Source of the DNA: Flavobacteriaceae bacterium
GTDB taxonomy: Bacteria > Bacteroidota > Bacteroidia > Flavobacteriales > Flavobacteriaceae
Length of the DNA: 12,603 bases
Direction of reading: 5' to 3'
Assembly: GCA_030613745.1 (NCBI GenBank)
Contig: JAUWLK010000053.1
Coordinates: 1 to 12,603, forward strand
The stretch's first letter is position 1; the number at the start of each line of letters is the position of its first letter. Below are positions 6,049-12,603 of this stretch, one piece after another. The notes under the pieces were generated by a model that made no database searches, was not told the DNA's origin, and worked only from the letters and a program-made list of their open reading frames with translations. The translations under genes were made by a program, and so were the position numbers.

Positions 6049-8571
6049 TTGCCACGAATTATTACAAAAATACTATTCTTTGCGTTATATTTAACGCTAT
6101 TAGCATCATGTAATACACTTAAATATGTACCTGATAATGAAAATTTATTAAAAAAGAATTCTATTTATGTAAATGATAAAAAGAAATCAGAGTCAGAACT
6201 TAATGATTTCTTAGTGCAAAGACCAAATCAATCAACTCTTGGAATCCCTTTATCATTACATTTTTATAATTTTGGTAATCCTGATTTCGAAAAAACTTTT
6301 GAAGAATGGATGATAAACCATCCTAAAAAATATAAAAGCTATAAAAATTTATTTTCTAAAAAACAAACACTGGTTGTATTTAATACCAAGAAAGGATTTA
6401 ATAATTGGTTTATAAATAAAGGTCAGGCACCGGTGATATATAATGAAAAGAAAACCAAAAAATCTGTAAAATCATTAAAAGATTATTATATTTCAAAAGG
6501 ATTTTTTGAAGCAAAAGCGGATTTTATAAATCATCAGTTTAAAGAAAAACAAGTAACTATTGATTATAAAATTATTACCAACCAACAATATTATATTGAT
6601 TCGATCACCACTGAAATTGAGTCGCCTATATTAGATTCTATTTATCAATTAAATAAAGACCAATCTATTATTAAAAGAGGGAATCCATTTGTTTTTAGTG
6701 ATTTTGAGAATGAAGAAAATCGTTTAGTTTCACTTTTTAGAAATTCAGGCATTTATCATTATAAGAAAAACAGTATGAAGTTTTGGACAGACTCTTTAAA
6801 GCAATCATATAACAAAGATATTATATTAAAAATACCAAATAGAATTGTAAACAATAATGATAGTGTATATAAAATTCCTTATAAAGTTCAGAAGGTTAAA
6901 CAAATAAATGTATATACAGATTTTTCAATTAAAAATAGAGGTGAAAAAATTAAAGACTCAGTAAAATATAAAGGGTATAATTTTTATAGTTATGGAAAAT
7001 TAAAATATAAACCCAAATTTTTGGTTAATTCACTTTTTATTACTCCAAATGGTGATTATAAAGATTCAGAGAGAAATACAACAAGGAGTCATTTAAGAAA
7101 ATTAAAATCTTTTTCTTCCTCAATTGATATAAATTATATTGAAAATGAAGACGAGTCATTAACCGCTGATATTTTTTTAAAGCCTCTTAAAAAGTTTGCT
7201 CTTAGTTTTGATCTAGATGCAACGACTTCAAACATTAAGCCTTTTGGTATTTTAGGGAAAGCTTCATTATTAGGGCGAAATATGTTTAAAGGATCAGAAA
7301 TTCTTGAATTGGCATTTCAAGGTTCTTTTTTAAATGTTTCTAATGATGCATCAAATAGTTCACAGTTTTTTAATGCTTGGGAATTTATTTCTAGTGCATC
7401 TTTAAAATTTCATCGAATTGTATTTCCGGTAAGTACATCATCATTAATACCAAAATATATGGCTCCAAGTACCAATGTGGATATAAGTGTAAGCTTTCAA
7501 AAAAACATTGGATTAGACAGACAAACTATTACAGGAGGGTTGGCATATTCATGGAAAAGTTCTAAAAAAACAGGACATAGAATTGACTTTTTAAATTTAC
7601 AATACATTAAAAATCAAAACATTGATAATTACTTTAGGATATATAATTCTGAATATGAAAAATTAAATGATGTATCTATAGAAATTACCGGAAATGAATT
7701 ACCTGAAAACACAGTTGAAAACTACAATGTAATATTGACTGAGATGACAGATTTCTTAGCGGAGAATGATAATCAAAATAATTATCCAGAAGAATATGAT
7801 AAAGTATCAGATGTAAATGAACGGCACGATATTTTGACGGAAGATATAATGGTACCTGTAATTGCATATTCATTTGTTTATAATTCAAGAAAAAATATAA
7901 AAGATAATAATTTTTCTTATTTCACAGCTAAGTTTGTTTCGTCAGGTGGACTAACAAATGCTCTTGTTAAAGATAGAAATGAAGATGGTCAAAAAGTATT
8001 ATTTGATGTTCCAATTGCTCAATATATAAAAACAGAATTTGAATATAAAAAATACTGGGAACTTAGAAAAGACAATATTTTAGTTTTTAGAACTTTTGTT
8101 GGTGCTGCAATGCCATATGGTAACTCAACTACCATTCCATTCAGTAGAAGTTATAGTGCAGGAGGAAGTAATGAAATTAGAGCATGGCGTACTTTTGATC
8201 TAGGTCCTGGAGCAGAGCGTAATACTTTAGAATATAATGTATCTACATTTAAATTAGTTACCAATTTAGAATATAGGTTTAGAATGACCAATAAAATATT
8301 TAGTGCTTTATTTGTTGATGCGGGTAATATTTGGGATATAACAGACTCAAATTTAGTGTCAGAAGAAGCTAAATTAAAAAGCTTTAGTTCTTTAAAAAAC
8401 ATAGCGGTTGGTTCAGGATTTGGTATAAGATATGATTTTGGGTTTTTAGTTTTTCGATTTGATATTGGATTTAAAACCTACGAACCTTATTTATTATCAG
8501 ATAACAAATGGTTTGTAAATTATAACTTCGGAAATGCCGTATACAATATAGGCATCAATTATCCATTCTAA
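6049..8571 (+). CDS. tamL: TamL-like lipid-anchored BamA/TamA-family outer-membrane barrel protein
   Basis: 840 residues. The signal peptide ends in lipobox LLASC (Cys21), unlike E. coli TamA, which is not lipidated; this is the arrangement of TamL, the Bacteroidota partner of TamB in outer-membrane transport and assembly. The opening CNTLKYVPDNENLL is typical of this group. Residues about 140-190 (KSVKSLKDYYISKGFFEAKA) look like a POTRA domain. The C-terminal half is a barrel of the bacterial surface antigen family: SAGGSNEIRAW (703-713) is the loop corresponding to the RGF/RGY motif of Omp85 proteins, here with IRAW, and the protein ends GINYPF, an aromatic beta-signal for barrel insertion. 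The start must be TTG at 6049: an in-frame stop lies at 6034-6036 and there is no ATG or GTG before the lipobox. No tamB is adjacent. The family call is secure; the TamL name is moderately so. Confidence 0.85.
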   Translation: MPRIITKILFFALYLTLLASCNTLKYVPDNENLLKKNSIYVNDKKKSESELNDFLVQRPNQSTLGIPLSLHFYNFGNPDFEKTFEEWMINHPKKYKSYKNLFSKKQTLVVFNTKKGFNNWFINKGQAPVIYNEKKTKKSVKSLKDYYISKGFFEAKADFINHQFKEKQVTIDYKIITNQQYYIDSITTEIESPILDSIYQLNKDQSIIKRGNPFVFSDFENEENRLVSLFRNSGIYHYKKNSMKFWTDSLKQSYNKDIILKIPNRIVNNNDSVYKIPYKVQKVKQINVYTDFSIKNRGEKIKDSVKYKGYNFYSYGKLKYKPKFLVNSLFITPNGDYKDSERNTTRSHLRKLKSFSSSIDINYIENEDESLTADIFLKPLKKFALSFDLDATTSNIKPFGILGKASLLGRNMFKGSEILELAFQGSFLNVSNDASNSSQFFNAWEFISSASLKFHRIVFPVSTSSLIPKYMAPSTNVDISVSFQKNIGLDRQTITGGLAYSWKSSKKTGHRIDFLNLQYIKNQNIDNYFRIYNSEYEKLNDVSIEITGNELPENTVENYNVILTEMTDFLAENDNQNNYPEEYDKVSDVNERHDILTEDIMVPVIAYSFVYNSRKNIKDNNFSYFTAKFVSSGGLTNALVKDRNEDGQKVLFDVPIAQYIKTEFEYKKYWELRKDNILVFRTFVGAAMPYGNSTTIPFSRSYSAGGSNEIRAWRTFDLGPGAERNTLEYNVSTFKLVTNLEYRFRMTNKIFSALFVDAGNIWDITDSNLVSEEAKLKSFSSLKNIAVGSGFGIRYDFGFLVFRFDIGFKTYEPYLLSDNKWFVNYNFGNAVYNIGINYPF

Positions 8572-8585
8572 TTCGTATTATTTCG

Positions 8586-8593
8586 TATTTTTG
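8586..8593 (+). promoter_or_regulatory. Candidate -7 element of fbaA
   Basis: TATTTTTG fits TAnnTTTG and lies 25 bases before the fbaA ATG, in the 47-base gap after the tamL-like gene. No clear TTG is seen about 19 bases upstream, so fbaA may also be reached by readthrough from tamL. Confidence 0.45.
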
Positions 8594-8618
8594 TTTCATT
8601 AATTTAAAAATAAGAAAA

Positions 8619-9686
8619 ATGGCACAAAAAATAAAAGCTGGTGTAGCAACAGGAAAAGTTGTTCAAGAAATTTTCAAATTAGCTAAAGAAAAAAACTTTG
8701 CTATACCTGCAGCAAATGTTATTGGCTCAAGTTCAGTTAATGCAGTTCTAGAAGCAGCAAAAGAATTAAATGCCCCAGTAATTATTCAATTTTCAAATGG
8801 AGGAGCTCATTTTAATGCTGGTAAAGCTTTGAGTAATGAAAATCAAGTTGCAGCAATAGCCGGAGCAATAGCTGGAGCAAAGCATGTTCATGAAATGGCT
8901 AATCTTTATGGAATTCCAGTAATACTACACACAGATCATTGTGCAAAAAAATTATTACCTTGGATAGATGGCTTATTAGATGCTGGTGAAGAATTTTATA
9001 AACAAAATGGAATACCTTTATTTAGCTCACATATGATAGATCTTTCAGAAGAACCACTGGAAGAAAATATTGAAATTTCTAAAAGATATTTAGAGCGTAT
9101 GAGTAAAATAGGTATGACTCTTGAAATTGAATTAGGTATCACAGGAGGTGAAGAAGATGGAGTTGATAATACAGATGTAGATGTTTCGAAGCTTTATACA
9201 CAACCTGAAGAAGTTGCTTATGCTTATGAAGAACTTTTAAAAGTAAGTGATAAATTTACAATTGCTGCTTCTTTTGGAAATGTTCATGGAGTTTACAAAC
9301 CAGGAAATGTAAAATTGACCCCAAAAATTTTAGATAATTCTCAAAAATATATTGAGAAAAAATTCAATACTGATAAAAACCCTGTAGATTTCGTATTTCA
9401 TGGAGGGTCTGGATCTACTTTAGAAGAAATCAGAGAAGCTATCGGTTATGGAGTTATAAAAATGAATATTGATACAGATTTACAATATGCTTATATGACC
9501 GGTATTAGAGATTATATGGCTAATAAGAAAGATTATTTAAAAGGTCAAATCGGTAATCCTGATGGAGAAGATGCTCCAAATAAAAAATACTATGATCCAA
9601 GAAAATGGGTGCGTGAAGGAGAAATTACATTTAGAGAAAGGATAAAACAAGCTTTTGAAGATTTAAATAATGTCAATACACTTTAG
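8619..9686 (+). CDS. fbaA: Class II fructose-bisphosphate aldolase
   Basis: 355 residues. It cleaves fructose-1,6-bisphosphate to dihydroxyacetone phosphate and glyceraldehyde-3-phosphate in the cytoplasm, reversibly, for glycolysis and gluconeogenesis. The zinc site is complete: LHTDHC with Asp106 and His107, Glu171 in EIELG, His223 in GNVHG and His261 in FHGGSGS. These match E. coli FbaA residues 109, 110, 174, 226 and 264 with a constant offset of 3. The active-site loop GGEEDG (176-181) carries the acidic residues of the catalytic loop, and MNIDTDLQ (282-289) supplies the phosphate-binding NxDTD. The length and the E. coli-like loop place it in the type A group of class II enzymes. It has a candidate promoter upstream and a strong terminator 9 bases past the stop, so it is probably a single-gene unit. 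Confidence 0.97.
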   Translation: MAQKIKAGVATGKVVQEIFKLAKEKNFAIPAANVIGSSSVNAVLEAAKELNAPVIIQFSNGGAHFNAGKALSNENQVAAIAGAIAGAKHVHEMANLYGIPVILHTDHCAKKLLPWIDGLLDAGEEFYKQNGIPLFSSHMIDLSEEPLEENIEISKRYLERMSKIGMTLEIELGITGGEEDGVDNTDVDVSKLYTQPEEVAYAYEELLKVSDKFTIAASFGNVHGVYKPGNVKLTPKILDNSQKYIEKKFNTDKNPVDFVFHGGSGSTLEEIREAIGYGVIKMNIDTDLQYAYMTGIRDYMANKKDYLKGQIGNPDGEDAPNKKYYDPRKWVREGEITFRERIKQAFEDLNNVNTL

Positions 9687-9694
9687 TTTGGAAC

Positions 9695-9732
9695 TGGAGA
9701 ATTAACTAAAAATTGATTCTCCAATTTTTTTT
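9695..9732 (+). terminator. Rho-independent terminator of fbaA
   Basis: TGGAGAAT (9695-9702) pairs perfectly with ATTCTCCA (9716-9723) and is followed by eight T (9725-9732). It starts 9 bases after the fbaA stop. The inner bases can extend the stem by a few A/T and G/T pairs. A clear intrinsic terminator that separates fbaA from accD. Confidence 0.88.
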
Positions 9733-9737
9733 CTAAC

Positions 9738-9768
9738 TTGCCACCCATTTTAAAGTTTAATATAATTG
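9738..9768 (+). promoter_or_regulatory. Candidate promoter of accD
   Basis: TTG (9738-9740) is followed after 20 bases by TATAATTG (9761-9768), one mismatch from TAnnTTTG. It sits directly downstream of the fbaA terminator and 36 bases before the accD ATG, so accD should have its own transcript. Its -7 box overlaps the left arm of the dyad at 9763-9791. Confidence 0.5.
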
Positions 9769-9791
9769 TTATAAATTATTTATAACGATTA
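9763..9791. promoter_or_regulatory. Large dyad over the accD -7 region, operator-like
   Basis: TAATTGTTATAAA (9763-9775) and TTTATAACGATTA (9779-9791) form a 13-bp dyad with a 3-base centre and a single T/G position. The inner 8 bp (GTTATAAA/TTTATAAC) are perfect. It overlaps the candidate -7 element and the expected start point, and ends 13 bases before the accD ATG. Position and symmetry suit a repressor operator; a 5'-leader hairpin is the alternative. No regulator is encoded nearby. Confidence 0.5.
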
Positions 9792-9804
9792 AAATTACAA
9801 CAAT

Positions 9805-10665
9805 ATGACTTCTTGGTTTAAAAGAAAAGATAAAGGAATTCAAACTCCAACCGAAGAAAAAAAAGATGTTCCAAAAGGGTTATGGTATAAAACTCCTAGT
9901 GGAAAAATAATTGATTCTGATGATTTAAAAGAACACTTATATGTGAGCCCTGAAGATGGTTATCATGTAAGAATTGGTAGTGCTGAATATTTTGAAATAT
10001 TGTTTGATGACAATAAATTTAAAGAGTTAAATGTCAAACTTACATCTAAAGACCCTTTAAAATTTAGTGATACTAAAAAATATACAGATCGATTAAAAGA
10101 AGCTTATAAAAAAACCAACTTAAAAGATGCTGTACGTACGGCAGTTGGCAAATCATTAGGTAAAGATCTAGTTATTGCAGCTATGGATTTTACTTTTATA
10201 GGAGGTTCTATGGGAAGCGTTGTAGGCGAAAAAATTGCCAGAGCAATTGATTATTCTATTAAAAAGAAAATACCTTTTTTGATGATTTCGAAATCAGGTG
10301 GCGCTAGAATGCAGGAAGCCTCTTTAGCATTAATGCAATTGGTAAAAACATCGGCAAAATTAGCACAACTTGCAGAGGCTAAAATTCCATATATTTCTTT
10401 ATGTACTGACCCAACTACTGGCGGAACAACAGCTTCATTTGCAATGTTAGGAGATATCAATATTGCCGAACCAAATGCCTTAATTGCATTTGCCGGACCA
10501 AGAGTGGTAAAAGATACAACAGGTAAAGATTTACCAAAAGGGTTTCAACGATCAGAATTTTTGTTAGAACACGGGTTTTTAGATAAAATTATAGAAAGAA
10601 AAAATTTAAAAAATCAAATAAATTTATATATTGATTTAATCCAAAATAACCCAATAAGAAAGTAA
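9805..10665 (+). CDS. accD: Acetyl-CoA carboxylase carboxyltransferase subunit beta, without zinc-ribbon cysteines
   Basis: 286 residues. With AccA it forms the carboxyltransferase that moves the carboxyl group from biotin on AccB to acetyl-CoA, giving malonyl-CoA for fatty acid synthesis. The crotonase-like core is intact: FIGGSMGSVVGEKIARAI (131-148), SKSGGARMQEA (162-172), CTDPTTGGTTASFAM (200-214) and AFAGPRVV (228-235), which build the oxyanion and acyl-CoA sites. The N-terminal zinc ribbon of the family is changed: where E. coli AccD has Cys27, Cys30, Cys46 and Cys49 this protein has, by eye alignment, Thr30, Gly33, Ser48 and Asp51. The surrounding WYKTPSGKI and YVSPEDGYHVRIG are otherwise well preserved. 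The only cysteine is Cys200. From memory other flavobacterial AccD proteins also lack these cysteines, so this is probably a lineage trait. It has its own promoter and terminator. Confidence 0.95.
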   Translation: MTSWFKRKDKGIQTPTEEKKDVPKGLWYKTPSGKIIDSDDLKEHLYVSPEDGYHVRIGSAEYFEILFDDNKFKELNVKLTSKDPLKFSDTKKYTDRLKEAYKKTNLKDAVRTAVGKSLGKDLVIAAMDFTFIGGSMGSVVGEKIARAIDYSIKKKIPFLMISKSGGARMQEASLALMQLVKTSAKLAQLAEAKIPYISLCTDPTTGGTTASFAMLGDINIAEPNALIAFAGPRVVKDTTGKDLPKGFQRSEFLLEHGFLDKIIERKNLKNQINLYIDLIQNNPIRK

Positions 10666-10690
10666 ATTATTTATATTTAAATAGAAATTA

Positions 10691-10726
10691 AAAAACTCTA
10701 AATGTTTAAAATCACTTAGAGTTTTT
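10691..10726. terminator. Bidirectional terminator between accD and the minus-strand lipoprotein gene
   Basis: AAAAACTCTAA (10691-10701) is the exact reverse complement of TTAGAGTTTTT (10716-10726), with a 14-base loop. The outer A/T runs supply a U tract in either direction. It sits 25 bases past the accD stop and 21 bases past the stop of the convergent lipoprotein gene, so it serves both. Confidence 0.8.
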
Positions 10727-10747
10727 AATTATATAAATGTACTATTT

Positions 10748-11602
10748 TTATCTATTACCTAAATGAATTTCATGTTCTTCGCCGTTAATAGTAACTATTG
10801 CTAAATCATCACAATCTCCATTACCATAATTTAGTACTGCAGTATTTTCATTTTTTGTTAAGTTAACAATTCCGCTTACCAAAAACTTACAAGCTAATTC
10901 TCTTCGTAATGGTTCAATAACTTCAGCAGAAAGAATGGTTTCGTCTTTTTTAGTAAAAGTACCATTACCTGTAATTAAAAACACATTGTCTCCCCAAGTA
11001 CCTGTACCTACGCCTTCAATCCATTCTCTTACTTTTACACCCTCTTTACTTGCAAATGATTCATCAGGCCAAGTAACAGTAATTTCAAAAGTTTTTGTTG
11101 ATTGTGGGTTTCCGTTTTCATTAGAACGTTCTCTTAAAATAGTACCACCGCCTGCAACATTTTTATAGTTAAAATAAAAATCTTCAAAAGTATAAGAAAT
11201 AATTCTAGTTGCAGCTTCAGGATCTCTTTCATAATTTAAAATAATTGTACCACTAACAAAGTTTCCATTACGCAATTCACAACCATCACCAAAATCAATA
11301 GTAGTAGTTTTCATGTTTTGTACTAACACTACGGTAATAGTAACACAATCAGGTAAATACCTATCTTTTATTGTTTGTGTTTTTCTTAAATCAGAAAATT
11401 CTTCATTTAAATAAGTTTCCTCTATAATTACATTCACATCTTCTGATATGTTATCAACTTCAGCTTGTGTTTCAGTAGTTTTTACATCTATTACTTCAGA
11501 TTTTAATTCTTCTTGAATTTCATTATTGTCATTACAGCCAGTAAGCACTAACCCTAATAGAACAACGGCTATCATTCCAACTATAAATTTTTGTCTTCTC
11601 AT
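10748..11602 (-). CDS. Lipoprotein of unknown function with duplicated FGDGC/YGNGDC motif
   Basis: 284 residues. Signal peptide with basic start MRRQK and lipobox LVLTGC (Cys23), so it should be anchored in the inner or outer membrane facing the periplasm or exterior. Residues 24-80 are acidic and low in complexity, probably a flexible linker. The rest looks beta-rich, with two related motifs: TTTIDFGDGCELRNG (99-113) and TAVLNYGNGDCDDLAIVTING (254-274). The four mature cysteines other than the lipidated one fall in pairs near these motifs (Cys86/Cys108 and Cys238/Cys264), possible disulfides. From memory, similar lipoproteins of unknown function are common in Flavobacteriaceae. It is convergent to accD and divergent from rpsO; I see no clear promoter on its strand beyond a TATCTTTA near 11680. 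Confidence 0.82.
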   Translation of the reverse strand: MRRQKFIVGMIAVVLLGLVLTGCNDNNEIQEELKSEVIDVKTTETQAEVDNISEDVNVIIEETYLNEEFSDLRKTQTIKDRYLPDCVTITVVLVQNMKTTTIDFGDGCELRNGNFVSGTIILNYERDPEAATRIISYTFEDFYFNYKNVAGGGTILRERSNENGNPQSTKTFEITVTWPDESFASKEGVKVREWIEGVGTGTWGDNVFLITGNGTFTKKDETILSAEVIEPLRRELACKFLVSGIVNLTKNENTAVLNYGNGDCDDLAIVTINGEEHEIHLGNR

Positions 11603-11710
11603 GATAATTAATTTTTAATAGTTTATGTATCTGAGACTTTATAAAAACGAAAAGGTTTAAAATCATTAAATAAAGATAATTGTAAAACAAAAACAACACC
11701 TCTCAATTAG

Positions 11711-11740
11711 TTGCCAATCAAAATAATAGTATTATATTTG
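11711..11740 (+). promoter_or_regulatory. Promoter of rpsO
   Basis: TTG (11711-11713) and TATATTTG (11733-11740) are separated by 19 bases, a near-ideal Bacteroidota promoter. The expected start lies near 11746-11748, giving a leader of about 48 bases before the rpsO ATG at 11795. The leader is very AT-rich and has no Shine-Dalgarno sequence. Confidence 0.75.
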
Positions 11741-11794
11741 CCGCCTAATAAAATATTAGTACATAAAAATTATTAATTAAAATTTAATGTTAGC

Positions 11795-12064
11795 ATGTAT
11801 TTAACAGCTGAAAAAAAGAGTGAGATTTTCAAAAAATATGGAAAATCTGAAAAAGACACAGGTACTTCTGAAGGACAAATAGCATTGTTCACCTACCGAA
11901 TTGGCCATTTAACAGAACATTTAAAAAACAATCGTAAAGATTTTAATACACAACGTTCGTTAGTGAAGTTAGTTGGTAAACGTCGTGACTTGTTAGACTA
12001 TTTAATTAAATCCGATATCGCAAGATACCGTGTAATAATTAAAGAATTAGGTATAAGAAAATAA
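11795..12064 (+). CDS. rpsO: 30S ribosomal protein S15
   Basis: 89 residues, the standard length. S15 binds the central domain of 16S rRNA early in 30S assembly and contributes to a bridge with the 50S subunit. Motifs: TGTSEGQIALFTYRIGHLTE (22-41), then HLKNNRKDFNTQRSLVKLVG (42-61) and KRRDLLDYL (62-70), with the conserved His42 and Asp49 of the 16S contact. The start is fixed by family length; an upstream ATG at 11787 is out of frame and soon stops. It is followed by a terminator and then pnp, the gene order also found in E. coli and many other bacteria. Confidence 0.97.
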   Translation: MYLTAEKKSEIFKKYGKSEKDTGTSEGQIALFTYRIGHLTEHLKNNRKDFNTQRSLVKLVGKRRDLLDYLIKSDIARYRVIIKELGIRK

Positions 12065-12073
12065 CCTATAATT

Positions 12074-12102
12074 GAGAGGCTTTATGCCTCTCTTTTGTTT
12101 TT
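12074..12102 (+). terminator. Rho-independent terminator of rpsO
   Basis: GAGAGGC (12074-12080) pairs with GCCTCTC (12086-12092) across a 5-base loop TTTAT, followed by four T, a G and five T (12093-12102). It begins 9 bases after the rpsO stop. One of the strongest intrinsic terminators in the window. Confidence 0.9.
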
Positions 12103-12143
12103 AAAAGAAATCAGATAAATCATTTTTAAGAGTTTTATTTGAT

Positions 12144-12151
12144 TAGATTTG
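12144..12151 (+). promoter_or_regulatory. Candidate -7 element of pnp
   Basis: TAGATTTG fits TAnnTTTG and lies just past the rpsO terminator. No clear TTG is seen about 19 bases upstream. If used, the pnp leader would be about 155 bases and include all three hairpins noted downstream. Confidence 0.4.
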
Positions 12152-12167
12152 TAAAAAAATACTCAAA

Positions 12168-12298
12168 TCTCATACAATTAAGTTTATTGTTGAGAGACTA
12201 AAGTAATTCATTGGCAAACAGCTCTTAAAAAAGAGCAAACAACACAACTACAAAGTTTAACCATGAATTAACAAATTTGCTTTGATAAAAAGCAAATT
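12168..12298 (+). promoter_or_regulatory. Structured 5' leader of pnp (three hairpins)
   Basis: Three inverted repeats follow one another. First: TCTCA-T-ACAAT (12168-12178) with ATTGT-TGAGA (12186-12195), 10 pairs with one bulged T. Second: GCTCTT (12221-12226) with AAGAGC (12231-12236), 4-base loop. Third: AATTTGCTTT (12274-12283) with AAAGCAAATT (12289-12298), 10 perfect pairs with a 5-base loop, ending 13 bases before the pnp ATG. None has a terminator T tract. In E. coli, pnp is autoregulated through leader hairpins cut by RNase III; a similar role here is inference from position only. Confidence 0.5.
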
Positions 12299-12311
12299 CT
12301 AAAAACAAATT

Positions 12312-12603
12312 ATGATTCCAAAAGTATTTAAAGAGGTTATTGACCTCGGTGATGGAAGACAAATCTCCATCGAAACAGGAAAATTAGCAAAGCAGGCACA
12401 CGGTTCTGTTGTTGTACAATCAGGAAACTGTATGTTATTATGTACGGTTGTTTCTAATTACAAACAAAGTGATCTTGATTTTTTACCTTTAACGGTAGAT
12501 TATCGTGAAAAATTTGCCGCTGCTGGTCGTTATCCAGGTGGTTTTTTCAAAAGAGAAGCAAGACCAAGTGATGGTGAGGTATTAACCATGAGATTGGTTG
12601 CCC
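12312..12603 (+). CDS. pnp: Polynucleotide phosphorylase (N-terminal part, runs off the window)
   Basis: 97 complete codons from ATG at 12312; the gene continues past the right edge. PNPase degrades RNA 3' to 5' by phosphorolysis and is a core part of RNA turnover. The visible part is the start of the first RNase PH-like domain: MIPKVFKEVIDLGDGR, then ETGKLAKQAHGSVVVQSG, LLCTVVSN, DFLPLTVDYREKFAAAGRYP and GGFFKREARPSDGEVLTMRL, with the FxKREGRPS-type motif of the family (here KREARPS). The catalytic second domain and the KH and S1 domains lie outside. The start is the first ATG of the frame and fits the family N-terminus. Confidence 0.95.
   Translation, partial: MIPKVFKEVIDLGDGRQISIETGKLAKQAHGSVVVQSGNCMLLCTVVSNYKQSDLDFLPLTVDYREKFAAAGRYPGGFFKREARPSDGEVLTMRLVA

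Noticed and set aside
7685..8402. Two minus-strand frames inside the tamL-like gene (7685-7888 and 8151-8402)
   Set aside because: Antisense to strongly supported coding sequence; no family signature.
10251..10460. Minus-strand frame inside accD
   Set aside because: Antisense to the conserved catalytic core of accD.
10935..11168. Plus-strand frame inside the unknown lipoprotein gene
   Set aside because: Antisense shadow; the minus-strand frame has a lipobox, motifs and a matching terminator.
1..12603. CRISPR arrays, insertion sequences, prophage genes, tRNA or rRNA genes
   Set aside because: No regularly spaced repeats, transposase or integrase motifs, target-site duplications or cloverleaf sequences were seen.

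Overview
The window looks like a chromosomal segment of a marine-type member of the Flavobacteriaceae (Bacteroidota). The evidence is the very low GC content, the promoters of the Bacteroidota type (TTG about 19 bp upstream of TAnnTTTG), the lack of Shine-Dalgarno sequences, the many lipoproteins, the tail of a gliding-motility ABC ATPase (GldA) at the left edge, and protein sequences that read as typical flavobacterial orthologues. I did no database search; family names come from motifs and memory.

Layout. Left edge (1-140): C-terminus of gldA on the + strand, followed by a hairpin terminator. 141-470: non-coding, with two further strong inverted repeats where gldA meets a convergent minus-strand operon. 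471-3915 (minus): a tightly packed three-gene accessory operon for exported proteins. In transcription order it holds a lipoprotein of unknown function that carries a clear one-base frameshift, a secreted alpha/beta hydrolase with a full Ser-Asp-His triad, and a PQQ-type beta-propeller lipoprotein. Gaps are 4 and 2 nt. 3916-4465: AT-rich divergent spacer with nested hairpins. 4466-5284 (+): kdsA (Kdo-8-phosphate synthase, metal-dependent type), whose stop codon overlaps that of a convergent SpoU/TrmH-family RNA methyltransferase (5281-6006, minus). 6049-8571 (+): a lipid-anchored BamA/TamA-family outer-membrane barrel (TamL-like) with a TTG start. 8619-9686 (+): class II fructose-bisphosphate aldolase, then a strong terminator. 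9805-10665 (+): accD, acetyl-CoA carboxylase beta subunit, with all four zinc-ribbon cysteines replaced. 10748-11602 (minus): lipoprotein of unknown function with a duplicated C-terminal motif, convergent to accD through a bidirectional terminator. 11795-12064 (+): rpsO (S15) with its own promoter and terminator. 12312-end (+): start of pnp (PNPase), preceded by a leader with three hairpins.

Most of the right two thirds is housekeeping: envelope biogenesis (kdsA, tamL-like), glycolysis/gluconeogenesis (fbaA), lipid synthesis (accD), translation and RNA decay (rpsO, pnp, RNA methyltransferase). The genes are mostly separately promoted, not in long operons. The accessory part is the 471-3915 operon. 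Its products should all leave the cytoplasm, two as lipoproteins and one as a soluble enzyme, so a joint envelope or cell-surface role is likely, but the substrate cannot be read from the sequence. The items most worth a second look are the frameshift in that operon, the cysteine-free AccD N-terminus, the dyad over the accD promoter and the structured pnp leader.
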